Source: Odoribacter splanchnicus DSM 20712 (lineage in GTDB: Bacteria; Bacteroidota; Bacteroidia; Bacteroidales; Marinifilaceae). Taken from it: 64,000 nt of DNA. The stretch is from the NCBI RefSeq assembly GCF_000190535.1, contig NC_015160.1:3162001-3226000 (forward strand), read 5' to 3'. The translations under genes were made by a program, and so were the position numbers. Under the pieces are notes generated by a model that made no database searches, was not told where the DNA came from, and worked only from the letters and a program-made list of their open reading frames with translations. This document shows positions 46,231-55,139 of this stretch, piece after piece (the first letter of the stretch is position 1; the number at the start of each line of letters is the position of its first letter).

Positions 46231-46686
46231 GTGGATCAAGTAAGTTACAAAACAACTTATGTCAACAAAGTCACCGCACAAAAAGAGTGGGTTATTGTTG
46301 ACGCAGAGAATCAGGTTTTGGGACGTCTTGCTTCTAAAGTTGCGAAACTGTTAAGAGGCAAATACAAACCGTCCTTTACTCCGTTTGAAGATTGTGGCGA
46401 CAACGTCATCATCATCAACGCAGAAAAAGTAGTGTTAACCGGTAATAAGTTAACCGACAAATTGTACACTCGTCACACCGGATATCCCGGAGGCCAGCGT
46501 CACACCTCTCCGGCAGCAGTATTGAAAGTACATCCGGAAAGAGTAATCGAACACGCCGTTCGTGGTATGCTTCCTAAAAACCGTCTGGGAAGAGCAGTTT
46601 TGAAAAACCTTCACCTGTATGCAGGCACCGAACACAAACACGAAGCTCAACAGCCGAAGGTAATTGATTTAAACTCTTTAAATTAA
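46231..46686 (+). CDS. rplM: 50S ribosomal protein L13
   Basis: 151 residues. Conserved sections DAENQVLGRLASKVAKLLRG, GDNVIIINAEKV and RGMLPKNRLGRAVLKNLHLY identify L13. The start is GTG at 46231 (MDQVSYKTTYVNK aligns with Bacteroidetes L13 N-termini); no in-frame ATG fits. It is preceded by an A-rich stretch in place of a Shine-Dalgarno site. First gene of the operon with rpsI (6 bases apart). Confidence 0.97.
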   Translation: MDQVSYKTTYVNKVTAQKEWVIVDAENQVLGRLASKVAKLLRGKYKPSFTPFEDCGDNVIIINAEKVVLTGNKLTDKLYTRHTGYPGGQRHTSPAAVLKVHPERVIEHAVRGMLPKNRLGRAVLKNLHLYAGTEHKHEAQQPKVIDLNSLN

Positions 46687-46692
46687 CAGATC

Positions 46693-47079
46693 ATGGAAGT
46701 AATTAACGCAATCGGTAGAAGAAAAGCAGCAGTAGCTCGCGTTTACGTCAGTGAAGGAAAAGGCAATATCACCATCAACAAACGTCCGTTGGAAGAATAT
46801 TTTACCTTACCTACACTCCAGTACATTGTTAAACAACCTCTCGAACTGTTGGGAGTTACCGGTCAATATGACATCAAGGTAAATCTGGACGGTGGTGGTT
46901 TCAAAGGCCAGGCAGAAGCCCTGCGTCTGGGTATCGCCAGAGCTCTGGTTGAAATCAATGCAGAAGACAAACCTAAATTAAGGGCAGCAGGTTTCATGAC
47001 ACGTGATCCTCGCGAAGTTGAACGTAAGAAACCGGGGCGGCCCAAAGCACGTAAGAGATTCCAGTTCTCTAAACGTTAA
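46693..47079 (+). CDS. rpsI: 30S ribosomal protein S9
   Basis: 128 residues. The N-terminal [12 protein letters not shown] and C-terminal basic tail ending KRFQFSKR, which reaches the P-site tRNA, identify S9. The gene follows rplM by 6 bases, the conserved order. Confidence 0.97.
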   Translation: MEVINAIGRRKAAVARVYVSEGKGNITINKRPLEEYFTLPTLQYIVKQPLELLGVTGQYDIKVNLDGGGFKGQAEALRLGIARALVEINAEDKPKLRAAGFMTRDPREVERKKPGRPKARKRFQFSKR

Positions 47080-47095
47080 TCTCAGTTTAGTATCT

Positions 47096-47172
47096 AAATT
47101 GACAGGACTCCTTCAGTGGGACTACCTGGCAATTGCTTAAATGAAGAATGTAAACTTTTTAAAAACACAAAA
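47096..47172 (+). promoter_or_regulatory. Intergenic leader before rpsB, weak hairpin
   Basis: CAGG-ACTCC near 47102 can pair with GGGACTA-CCTG ending near 47130. Ribosomal S2 leaders are known in other bacteria; here the stem is imperfect and no promoter is clear, so a regulatory role is speculative. Confidence 0.3.
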
Positions 47173-47970
47173 ATGTCAAATACGAATTTCGACGAATTAT
47201 TAAATGCAGGTTGTCACTTCGGACACCTCACCCGTAAATGGAATCCTAAAATGGCTCCTTATATTTTTATGGAGCGTAATGATATCCACATCATTGACCT
47301 GAACAAAACAGCTATCATGCTGGACAAAGCTTCTGCAGCACTGAAACAGATCGCTAAGTCAGGCCGTAAAATTCTGTTTGTTGCAACAAAGAAACAGGCT
47401 AAGGACATTGTTGCTGAGAAAATTTCTAATATTAATATGCCTTATGTGACTGAAAGATGGCCGGGTGGTATGTTGACCAACTTCCCGACAATCCGTAAGG
47501 CAGTGAAGAAAATGACCACCATCGATAAGATGGAGAAAGACGGTACTTTCGACCACCTTTCAAAACGGGAAAAACTTCAGATCGCTCGTCAGCGGGCAAA
47601 ACTCGACAAGAACTTAGGAAGTATTGCCGATCTGACCCGTCTGCCAGCAGCTCTTTTCGTTGTGGATGTAATGAAGGAATATATTGCAGTGAAAGAAGCT
47701 AAAAGTCTCGGTATTCCAGTATTTGCAATGGTAGACACCAACTCTGATCCGAGTTGTATTGATTTCGTCATTCCGTGTAATGACGATGCTTCTACTTCTA
47801 TCAGTTTAGTTATCGACCGGGTAGCCGATGCTATCAAAGAAGGTTTGTCAGAACGTAAAGCTGAAAAAGACAAAGAAGGCACCGAAAAAAAACCGGCAGC
47901 TAAGAAAGTAGAAAAAGTAGCTGAAGGCGAAGCTGAAGAAGTTGCAGAAGAAGCAACAGAAGAACAATAA
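47173..47970 (+). CDS. rpsB: 30S ribosomal protein S2
   Basis: 265 residues from ATG 47173 ([20 protein letters not shown]), the conserved N-terminus; an upstream ATG at 47116 is not conserved-looking. Signatures [20 protein letters not shown] and [20 protein letters not shown] identify S2. The C-terminus is a long Lys/Glu/Ala-rich tail (about 230-265), longer than in Escherichia coli but common in Bacteroidetes. It is followed by tsf after 16 bases, the classical pair. Confidence 0.97.
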   Translation: MSNTNFDELLNAGCHFGHLTRKWNPKMAPYIFMERNDIHIIDLNKTAIMLDKASAALKQIAKSGRKILFVATKKQAKDIVAEKISNINMPYVTERWPGGMLTNFPTIRKAVKKMTTIDKMEKDGTFDHLSKREKLQIARQRAKLDKNLGSIADLTRLPAALFVVDVMKEYIAVKEAKSLGIPVFAMVDTNSDPSCIDFVIPCNDDASTSISLVIDRVADAIKEGLSERKAEKDKEGTEKKPAAKKVEKVAEGEAEEVAEEATEEQ

Positions 47971-47986
47971 TCAAAAAATTACAAAC

Positions 47987-48805
47987 ATGGAAATAAAAGC
48001 AGCTGATGTAATGAAGTTGCGTCATGCAACTAATGCCGGAATGATGGACTGTAAGAAAGCACTTCAGGAAGCTGAAGGAGATTTCGATAAAGCAGTAGAC
48101 ATCATCCGTAAAAGAGGCCTGATTGTTGCTAGCAAACGTGCAGACCGCGAAGCTAAAGAAGGCTGTGTTTTGGCTCACGCAGAAGGGAAGAAAGGGGTTT
48201 TGGTAAGCCTTAATTGTGAAACCGACTTCGTAGCTAAAAATGAAAACTTCATCAATTTCACCAAACAAATTCTGGATACAGCTTTTGAGAATATGCCTGC
48301 TGATAAAGATGCTCTTTTGGCATTACAAATCGGTGGCCGTTCTATCGCAGATCAGATTTCAGAACAAACCGGTGTGATCGGTGAAAAACTGGAATTAGCT
48401 TATTATGGCAAAATCGAAGCCGAAGCTACTATCGCTTATATTCACCCGGGTAATAAATTGGCTACTGTGATCGGTTTCAACAAAGATGCCGATACCCAAG
48501 TGAAAAAAGACATAGCGATGCAGGCTGCTGCAATGGCACCGATCGCTGTCGACAAAAACGACGTTCCTCAGGAAGTGATCGCTCACGAACTGGAAATCGG
48601 ACGTGATAAAGCACGTGAAGAAGGAAAACCTGAAAACATGCTCGATAAAATCGCTGAAGGCCGTCTGAACAAATTTTATCAGGAGTCTACCCTGTTGAAT
48701 CAGGCTTTTGTAAAAGATGCTAAACAAACGATCAAAGCTTATTTAGCAAGTCAGGACAAAGATCTGACCGTAACCGGATTTATTCGTTTTACACTGAACG
48801 ATTGA
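47987..48805 (+). CDS. tsf: Translation elongation factor Ts
   Basis: 272 residues from ATG 47987 (MEIKAADVMKLRHATNAGMM). The EF-Tu contact motif appears as GMMDCKKALQEAEGDFDKA, followed by VSLNCETDFVAKNE. EF-Ts exchanges GDP for GTP on EF-Tu. Its length is typical and the dimerisation part is intact. It closes the operon before a strong terminator. Confidence 0.97.
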   Translation: MEIKAADVMKLRHATNAGMMDCKKALQEAEGDFDKAVDIIRKRGLIVASKRADREAKEGCVLAHAEGKKGVLVSLNCETDFVAKNENFINFTKQILDTAFENMPADKDALLALQIGGRSIADQISEQTGVIGEKLELAYYGKIEAEATIAYIHPGNKLATVIGFNKDADTQVKKDIAMQAAAMAPIAVDKNDVPQEVIAHELEIGRDKAREEGKPENMLDKIAEGRLNKFYQESTLLNQAFVKDAKQTIKAYLASQDKDLTVTGFIRFTLND

Positions 48806-48825
48806 TCCGAACCCAATACAATAAG

Positions 48826-48852
48826 AGAGCCTTAGAAATAAGGCTCTTTTTT
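48826..48852 (+). terminator. Rho-independent terminator of the ribosomal/tsf operon
   Basis: AGAGCCTTA (48826-48834) pairs perfectly with TAAGGCTCT (48839-48847) around GAAA, followed by TTTTTT. It is 20 bases after the tsf stop. Confidence 0.93.
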
Positions 48853-48969
48853 ATTACCTCCGCCAAGCATAAATTTTTTTATTCCTTTATAGCCGAAAAT
48901 GAAAATGAAACCTGCAACTTCAGGTAACCGAATTCATTTTTATACGTACGAAATATCTATAAAGGAAAA

Positions 48970-50523
48970 ATGATGAAAATAACCAGATATTTACTTTTCT
49001 TTGCGTGCTTTATACCTCTCTTGTATTTCAGGGATTTTACTCCCAATAATGAATTGAAATATCTGAGTATTGCAGATGAAGCTCTCCGCGAAGGCCATTG
49101 GTTCACCTTTTGGAATCATGGCGCCCTATATGCCGACAAACCTCCTCTTTACCTCTGGATTGTCATGTTAGGTAAGTGGCTACTCGGTACACATTCGATG
49201 TTTTTCCTGGGATTGTTTTCTCTGATCCCGGCCTTGTGGATCCTGTTCATCATGGATAAATGGGTAAACACAGCCTTACCCTCCGACCTCAGGTTAAGCA
49301 GCCAATTCATGCTTCTGACAAGCGGTTTATTTACAGGCTCGGCCATTGTGCTACGCATGGATATGCTGATGTCTTTATTTATCATTCTAAGCCTGTATAC
49401 TTTTTACCGCATCTATACCGGCCGATGTTCTCCTGCTGACCCGATCAAACTACCGATTTATATCTTTCTGGCCATTTTCACTAAAGGTCCGGTAGGTTTG
49501 ATCATTCCTCTATTGACCATTCCGGCTTTTTTATTGGTAAAAAAACAATTCAAAACCATCGGTAAATATTTAGGTTGGAAACAATGGAGCATATTAATCG
49601 GGCTTTGCAGCTTGTGGTTTATTGCTGTATATCTCGAAGGGGGAAAAACCTATCTGAACAACCTGCTTTTCCACCAGACCATCAACAGGGCCGTCGATTC
49701 CTTCCATCACAAAGAACCTTTCTGGTATTATCTGAAAACGATCTGGTATTCACTCGCTCCCTGGACCCTATTTTACGTTGTCGTTCTCCTCATCGGGATA
49801 CGCAAACACCTTTACAATAACGATATAAAACAATTATTCCTGACCATCCTTCTTACCGGTTTCGTGGTACTTACTTTTTCAAGTGCCAAACTGGATATTT
49901 ATCTTTTACCCCTATTCCCCTTTATGGCTTATTTGGCTTTCCTATTACTCCCCGAAATAGCACTCCCCAAAATCTATTTTACTATCGTTCTACCTGCAGC
50001 CGTACTCGTATTCGTTTTTCCGGCTTTATTCTTCCTCCCAGCCTTTCTCTCCCTGCCTTGGTTAGAAAGCTCTTATTTCTATTTCGCCGCCTTCCTGCTG
50101 TCTTCGTCGGCTATTCTGTGCTTATATTATCTTTACAAAAATAGATTCACTAATGCGACGAATAGTCTTTCTGTCGGTTTGCTCTTGTCTATTCTCATTG
50201 GATCGGTGAACATTTCCGAATTAAATAAATACATCGGTTTGAAAAATATTACTCAAAAAGCGACAAGAATAGCCCAAGAAGATAGTATAAAAAATTACTA
50301 TTTCTACAAACTTCGAAGTGGAAAGAATTTAGATTCTTACCTAAATAAACAAATTAATGAAGTAGATCTACCCACTATAGATAGTCTATCAGGAAAACAA
50401 AATTTTATTCTATTCGTAAATAGAAACACACTCAAAAAAGAAAGTAAATTATATAATTTTTCAAATAATAATGAGTCATATACAATTGGAGATTACAGTA
50501 TTATAATTTTCCAACAAAACTAA
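48970..50523 (+). CDS. ArnT/PMT-like membrane glycosyltransferase (GT39/GT83 type)
   Basis: 517 residues with about 11 membrane helices. The first periplasmic loop has PNNELKYLSIADEALREGHW then YADKPPLYLWIVML, the E/D and KPP signature of enzymes that move a sugar from a lipid-phosphate carrier to lipid A or proteins on the periplasmic side. The soluble C-terminal domain (about 430-517) is encoded by markedly AT-richer DNA than the rest. The LAB_N gene follows after 7 bases. The transferred sugar is unknown. Confidence 0.85.
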   Translation: MMKITRYLLFFACFIPLLYFRDFTPNNELKYLSIADEALREGHWFTFWNHGALYADKPPLYLWIVMLGKWLLGTHSMFFLGLFSLIPALWILFIMDKWVNTALPSDLRLSSQFMLLTSGLFTGSAIVLRMDMLMSLFIILSLYTFYRIYTGRCSPADPIKLPIYIFLAIFTKGPVGLIIPLLTIPAFLLVKKQFKTIGKYLGWKQWSILIGLCSLWFIAVYLEGGKTYLNNLLFHQTINRAVDSFHHKEPFWYYLKTIWYSLAPWTLFYVVVLLIGIRKHLYNNDIKQLFLTILLTGFVVLTFSSAKLDIYLLPLFPFMAYLAFLLLPEIALPKIYFTIVLPAAVLVFVFPALFFLPAFLSLPWLESSYFYFAAFLLSSSAILCLYYLYKNRFTNATNSLSVGLLLSILIGSVNISELNKYIGLKNITQKATRIAQEDSIKNYYFYKLRSGKNLDSYLNKQINEVDLPTIDSLSGKQNFILFVNRNTLKKESKLYNFSNNNESYTIGDYSIIIFQQN

Positions 50524-50530
50524 AAATTCA

Positions 50531-51166
50531 ATGATATACGCACTCGGTTTTTTAGCACAAATTTGCTTCTCTGCCCGCTTACTTATTCAGTGGATTATAT
50601 CTGAAAAAGAAAAGCAGGTAGTATCCCCTACTCTGTTCTGGTTATTAAGCTTATTAGGTTCATACTTACTTTTCTTTTACGGTTGGTTGCGAAATGACTT
50701 TGCCATAATTTTAGGACAACTTATATCCTACTACATCTACATTTGGAATTTGAACATGAAAAACAGCTGGCAAAAGATTCCGGTACTCATCCGCTACATT
50801 CTCCTCATAACCCCGATCGTAGCCATCGGATATATGTTAGCAGAGGTAAAAGGGTTCATCAATCAATTTTTCTACAATGAAAACATTCCTTTCGGCCTGC
50901 TTCTCTGGGGGTCTTTAGGGCAGATTATTTTCACTCTTCGCTTCGTCTACCAGTGGGTTTATTCGCGTAGGCACCATGACTCCATTTTACCGATGGGATT
51001 TTGGTTGATCAGTCTCAGCGGATCGTTGATTATCGTATCCTATGCCTTGGTGAGGCACGACCCGGTTTTAATTTTAGGCCAGTCGACGGGATTAGTCGTC
51101 TATTGCAGGGATATCTGGATTCTTTATAAAAATAAAAAACAAAATCCTGACCGGATCGAAGCTTAG
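50531..51166 (+). CDS. LAB_N-domain membrane protein (lipid-A-disaccharide synthase N-terminal-like)
   Basis: 211 residues, about six membrane helices in two similar halves. FLAQICFSARLLIQWIISEK in the first half is echoed by GQIIFTLRFVYQWVYSRRHH in the second, each followed by SP/LP and W-x-LSLLGS/ISLSGS. LAB_N proteins lie next to ArnT-like and GT2 genes in many bacteria. A role as carrier-lipid flippase or assembly factor is plausible but unproven. It is not LpxB, which needs a cytosolic GT domain. Confidence 0.85.
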   Translation: MIYALGFLAQICFSARLLIQWIISEKEKQVVSPTLFWLLSLLGSYLLFFYGWLRNDFAIILGQLISYYIYIWNLNMKNSWQKIPVLIRYILLITPIVAIGYMLAEVKGFINQFFYNENIPFGLLLWGSLGQIIFTLRFVYQWVYSRRHHDSILPMGFWLISLSGSLIIVSYALVRHDPVLILGQSTGLVVYCRDIWILYKNKKQNPDRIEA

Positions 51167-51291
51167 AGCAAATTTCAGTTCTGTTTTAAATAGTATTCGC
51201 AGGATAAACATTTTTTAGATAATTTCAACTCATCGGAAAAAATCAGCTTTCCTAGCCGGTTCTTACCAACTCTATTCTTAAAAAATCTTTA

Positions 51292-52026
51292 TTAAAGATG
51301 AGTATCTGCTATTTCATAATTTATATATCGTTTTTTCATCCAACGATACGCAAAGCAATCTTTAAAGGGTGATATGAGGCGATTGTATAAATTGTATTTC
51401 GATTTTTCAGCTATTCGCGGGTAATGACGCACCGGTACTTGTTTCACTTTTCCTTGTTGTAGCAGGATCAGAGCCGGTAAAAAACGATGCATTCCAGTAA
51501 AAAAAGGTATTCGTTGCGCATATTCAGTATGCAAAATTTTTAAGGGGCATCCGGTGTCTTTCACCCCATCTTTTGTCATCAGTCTTCGAAACCCATTAGC
51601 TACTTTCGAGGACATATTTTTCACCAGACTATCCTTCCGTCCCACCCGAATCCCCATGACCAGCTCATAATCATCGGTATATTCCAACAAAAGATTGAAA
51701 TCTTCAGGTGTAGTTTGTAAATCAGCATCTATATATCCGACCAACCTGGAGCAGGTATAATCGATTCCTGCTTTCATAGCTGCGCTCAATCCACAGTTTT
51801 TAGCCAAACCGATATAAAAAAAATCTTTATTCCGCCGGCAAATTTCTCTGATCAAATCACCGCTCCCATCTTGCGACCCGTCGTTCACAAACAAAATACA
51901 AGATTTCACTTTCGATTTTTTCAGAAAAGCCGACAAAGCAGTTTCAAGCCGCAACATATTTCCCCTTTCATTATATACCGGAACAATCACGGTCAGGTCA
52001 TAATCAGAAGTTTTATTAGTCATCAT
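51292..52026 (-). CDS. GT2 glycosyltransferase (dolichyl-phosphate-mannose-synthase-like, no membrane tail)
   Basis: 244 residues. VIVPVYNERGNM, LFVNDGSQDGSGDLI and VGYIDADLQTTPEDF are the nucleotide and metal sites of family 2 transferases that load a sugar on polyprenyl phosphate. Unlike the enzyme at 54125 it lacks the two C-terminal helices. It is the only minus-strand gene in the middle of the island. Probable role: making the carrier-linked sugar used by one of the ArnT-like enzymes. Confidence 0.88.
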   Translation of the reverse strand: MMTNKTSDYDLTVIVPVYNERGNMLRLETALSAFLKKSKVKSCILFVNDGSQDGSGDLIREICRRNKDFFYIGLAKNCGLSAAMKAGIDYTCSRLVGYIDADLQTTPEDFNLLLEYTDDYELVMGIRVGRKDSLVKNMSSKVANGFRRLMTKDGVKDTGCPLKILHTEYAQRIPFFTGMHRFLPALILLQQGKVKQVPVRHYPRIAEKSKYNLYNRLISPFKDCFAYRWMKKRYINYEIADTHL

Positions 52027-52126
52027 ATTTAAAAATATAAAGTTGTATTAATTCATCCTATATTCAAACTATAGTAATATTAAAAATGTATCTTTACGCC
52101 GTATTTTAAACCCTATTTTTTCTAAA

Positions 52127-54118
52127 ATGCGAACATTTTCTCACCCCGGTTACAAACGGTTCTTATTGTCTGTAGGATGTTTGTTATCCATACATTTCAC
52201 CGCTTTATTCTTTCTCACACTATTCAGACTCGTTTTTTTCTTCAGCGCCAATTACGATTTTCCGGATCAGGAGCATGTCGGTTTTATGTCGATATGGCCT
52301 GCCTTTATCCGGGGAGTCTGGTTCGATAATGTAATCGCTTGTTACATACTCCTCATCCCTTTAGTAGCTGTTTCCATTTCGGCTTTGTTCAACTACTACG
52401 GAAAAATACTCTGGAATGTTACATGTATTTTTTTCAGTTTATTCTATGGAATCGTATTGCTGGTTACGGCAGCCAATATTCCCTATTTTCAATATTTCTT
52501 TAAAATCATCAATTCGTCGGTCTTCAATTGGTTCGGCTATATGAATACGACAGCCGGCATGGTATTCGGAGAAACCTCCTACTACCCTCCTTTGATCGGC
52601 TTTCTATTGACTTTAGTGTTATTTATCTGGCTCATGCGACGATTGATCCGTCATTTTCAACGTTTACTAAATACAAAAAATCCGTCTGTCTTTTGGCTCG
52701 ACCGTATTTATATCTTCCTGACAGCCTGCATCTGTATCGGCCTCTGCCTGTTCGGTATCCGGGGACGTACCGGATATAATCCGATAAAAGTCAGTGCAGC
52801 TTATTATTGTACCGATCCGTTTTTGAATCAATTGGGCATCAGTCCGGTATTCAATCTGTTAAGCAGTACGTTAGACGATTCACGGAAAGAAAACCGATAC
52901 CTTCATCTTATGCCGGAAAACGAAGCGTTGGAAAATACCCGACACTATTTAAACCGGCCGGGAATCGAAGGGATCTCTCCCATTGCACGCCAAATCAACG
53001 CCTCCGACAGTTTAAGACGTCCGAATATTGTGCTGATTTTTATGGAATCGATGTCTGCCCATCTGATGAAACGTTTTGGACAGCAGAAGGAGCTGACTCC
53101 TTTTCTGGACAGTTTATACCGACAATCCTTAGCATTCTCTAATTTTTATTCCTCAGGAATCCATACGAATCATGGCATGTATGCGACCCTTTATTCTTTT
53201 CCTTCCATCTTAAAACGAAACGCGATGAAAGGTTCTGTCATTCCCACTTATTCCGGTCTTCCGACTATATTAAAAGAACAGGGTTACCGCACCATGTTCT
53301 TTATGACCCACGAATCCCAATACGACAATATGAATGCTTTTTTTCGTACCAATGGCTTCGACGAGATCTTTTCTCAGGAAAACTACCCGTCCGAAAAAGT
53401 AGTCAATGGTTTCGGCGTACAAGATGATTTTCTTTACGACTATGCACTGAATCATTTGAAAAAACAGTCCGCTCAGACTAGTCCGTTTTTTGCTGTCTTA
53501 CTTTCTATCAGCAACCATCCTCCTTACGTGATTCCGTCCTATTTCCAGCCTAAAAGTAAAAACATAGAAGAACAAATCGTAGAATACGCCGACTGGTCGA
53601 TTCGTCAATTCATACATAAAGCCTCGCAACAACCTTGGTTCGACAATACGATCTTCGTCTTATTGGGCGATCACGGAAAATTAGTCGGCAATCCGGATAG
53701 TGAAATGCCTCAATCGTACAATCACATTCCTTTGATGTTTTATGCTCCCGCACTTCTCACCGCAGAAGAAAAAGAAAATTTCGGAGGACAGATCGACGTA
53801 GCTCCTACTTTATTGGGTATGTTACGTATCAATTATATTCAAAACAATCTGGGAATAGATTTATTAAAAGAAGAACGTCCTTGTATGTTTTTTAGCGCAG
53901 ACAATATGTTAGGAGTCAAAGACACAAAACATTTCTATATTTACGATACGGAAAGTAAACAAGAGTTCAATTATAATATTCATAACGGAACTCTAAGCCC
54001 GGCAACAGCGAATACGACATTCGACTCACTGAAAACCTATGCCTTCTCCATGTTGCAAACGACAGAATATCTGATCCGTAAACAACTGACAACCGACAAA
54101 CCACATTCTAATCCATAA
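52127..54118 (+). CDS. LTA synthase/phosphoethanolamine-transferase-like sulfatase-fold membrane enzyme
   Basis: 663 residues. Five membrane helices occupy residues of about 10-210, followed by a periplasmic alkaline-phosphatase-fold domain. Metal ligands and nucleophile appear in NIVLIFMESMSAHLMKRFG (Glu307), SSGIHTNHGMYATL (Thr347 likely nucleophile) and LLGDHGKL near 520. Such enzymes transfer phosphoglycerol or phosphoethanolamine from phospholipids to envelope glycans or lipid A. Gram-negative context favours phosphoethanolamine or a related headgroup; this is inference. The stop is 6 bases before the next GT2 gene. Confidence 0.87.
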   Translation: MRTFSHPGYKRFLLSVGCLLSIHFTALFFLTLFRLVFFFSANYDFPDQEHVGFMSIWPAFIRGVWFDNVIACYILLIPLVAVSISALFNYYGKILWNVTCIFFSLFYGIVLLVTAANIPYFQYFFKIINSSVFNWFGYMNTTAGMVFGETSYYPPLIGFLLTLVLFIWLMRRLIRHFQRLLNTKNPSVFWLDRIYIFLTACICIGLCLFGIRGRTGYNPIKVSAAYYCTDPFLNQLGISPVFNLLSSTLDDSRKENRYLHLMPENEALENTRHYLNRPGIEGISPIARQINASDSLRRPNIVLIFMESMSAHLMKRFGQQKELTPFLDSLYRQSLAFSNFYSSGIHTNHGMYATLYSFPSILKRNAMKGSVIPTYSGLPTILKEQGYRTMFFMTHESQYDNMNAFFRTNGFDEIFSQENYPSEKVVNGFGVQDDFLYDYALNHLKKQSAQTSPFFAVLLSISNHPPYVIPSYFQPKSKNIEEQIVEYADWSIRQFIHKASQQPWFDNTIFVLLGDHGKLVGNPDSEMPQSYNHIPLMFYAPALLTAEEKENFGGQIDVAPTLLGMLRINYIQNNLGIDLLKEERPCMFFSADNMLGVKDTKHFYIYDTESKQEFNYNIHNGTLSPATANTTFDSLKTYAFSMLQTTEYLIRKQLTTDKPHSNP

Positions 54119-54124
54119 TAAACC

Positions 54125-55078
54125 ATGAATACAACCCACCTTATTATCGTAGTTCCGTGTTATAATGAGGAAAGCGTACTTCCGGAAACTATCCGGCAAT
54201 TATCCGGCGTCCTGAACAGAATGCTGGAAAACGGAAAAATCTCCATTGGAAAAATATTATTTGTCGACGACGGCAGTAAAGACAAAACCTGGGAAATCAT
54301 TACCGAGGCAGGTAAAACAAACGGACTCGTCGGTGGTTTAAAATTGGCTCATAATTCCGGTCATCAATATGCCTTGTTAGCAGGCCTGGAATGGGCCAGT
54401 ACACACTGCGATGCCGCCATTTCAATCGATGCCGATTTACAGGACGATGTCGATGCTATCGAAGAGATGACCGATTGTTTCCTACAGGGAGCGGATATTG
54501 TCTATGGAGTAAGGCGGGAACGGACGACCGATACCTGGTTTAAGAAAAATACAGCTTTATTATTCTATCAGCTAATCCGTAAAATGGGAAGCGATGTCGT
54601 CTATAATCATGCCGACTTCCGACTGATGAGTAAACGCGCATTACAGGCACTCGTATCCTATCCGGAACGCAATCTATTTCTTCGTGGAATAGTCCGGCTA
54701 ATCGGTTTCCCCGAAGCTTACGTATATTATGACCGGAAAAGCCGGTTTGCAGGAGAATCCAAATATCCGTTCAAAAAGATGCTTTCTTTTGCCCTGGACG
54801 GTATTACCTCTTTTTCTGTAAAACCGCTTCAGCTAATCCTGACGGGAGGATTTATTTTCGGAATAATCGTCCCCATTATCATGATTATTTACGCCTTGGT
54901 ACAACATGCTCATGCCCATACCATACCGGGTTGGACCTCCTTACTGGTCTCTATCTGGTTTATCGGTGGAATGATTATGATGGCTATCGGAATAACCGGA
55001 ATATATATCGGAAAGATTTACAAAGAAGTGAAACAACGTCCCCGTTATTTTATCGAAGAAGATGTCAATCTGAAATAA
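54125..55078 (+). CDS. GT2 polyprenyl-phosphate glycosyltransferase (ArnC/GtrB-like)
   Basis: 317 residues. VVPCYNEESVLPETI, FVDDGSKDKTWEII and ISIDADLQDDVDAIEEM mark the catalytic domain. SRFAGESKYPFKKMLSFALD precedes two C-terminal membrane helices (about 230-255 and 268-292), the ArnC/GtrB layout. It would place a sugar on undecaprenyl phosphate on the cytoplasmic side. Likely co-transcribed with the sulfatase-fold enzyme. Confidence 0.92.
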   Translation: MNTTHLIIVVPCYNEESVLPETIRQLSGVLNRMLENGKISIGKILFVDDGSKDKTWEIITEAGKTNGLVGGLKLAHNSGHQYALLAGLEWASTHCDAAISIDADLQDDVDAIEEMTDCFLQGADIVYGVRRERTTDTWFKKNTALLFYQLIRKMGSDVVYNHADFRLMSKRALQALVSYPERNLFLRGIVRLIGFPEAYVYYDRKSRFAGESKYPFKKMLSFALDGITSFSVKPLQLILTGGFIFGIIVPIIMIIYALVQHAHAHTIPGWTSLLVSIWFIGGMIMMAIGITGIYIGKIYKEVKQRPRYFIEEDVNLK

Positions 55079-55090
55079 ATAACCGGGCTA

Positions 55091-55127
55091 TTTGCAGATG
55101 GTCGGATATTTTCCGACCATCTGCAAA
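55091..55127. terminator. Bidirectional terminator between two convergent glycosyltransferase genes
   Basis: TTTGCAGATGGTCGG (55091-55105) pairs perfectly over 15 bases with 55113-55127. It lies between the GT2 stop and the GT39 stop and serves both directions. Confidence 0.88.
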
Positions 55128-55139
55128 ACACGGTTTCTG

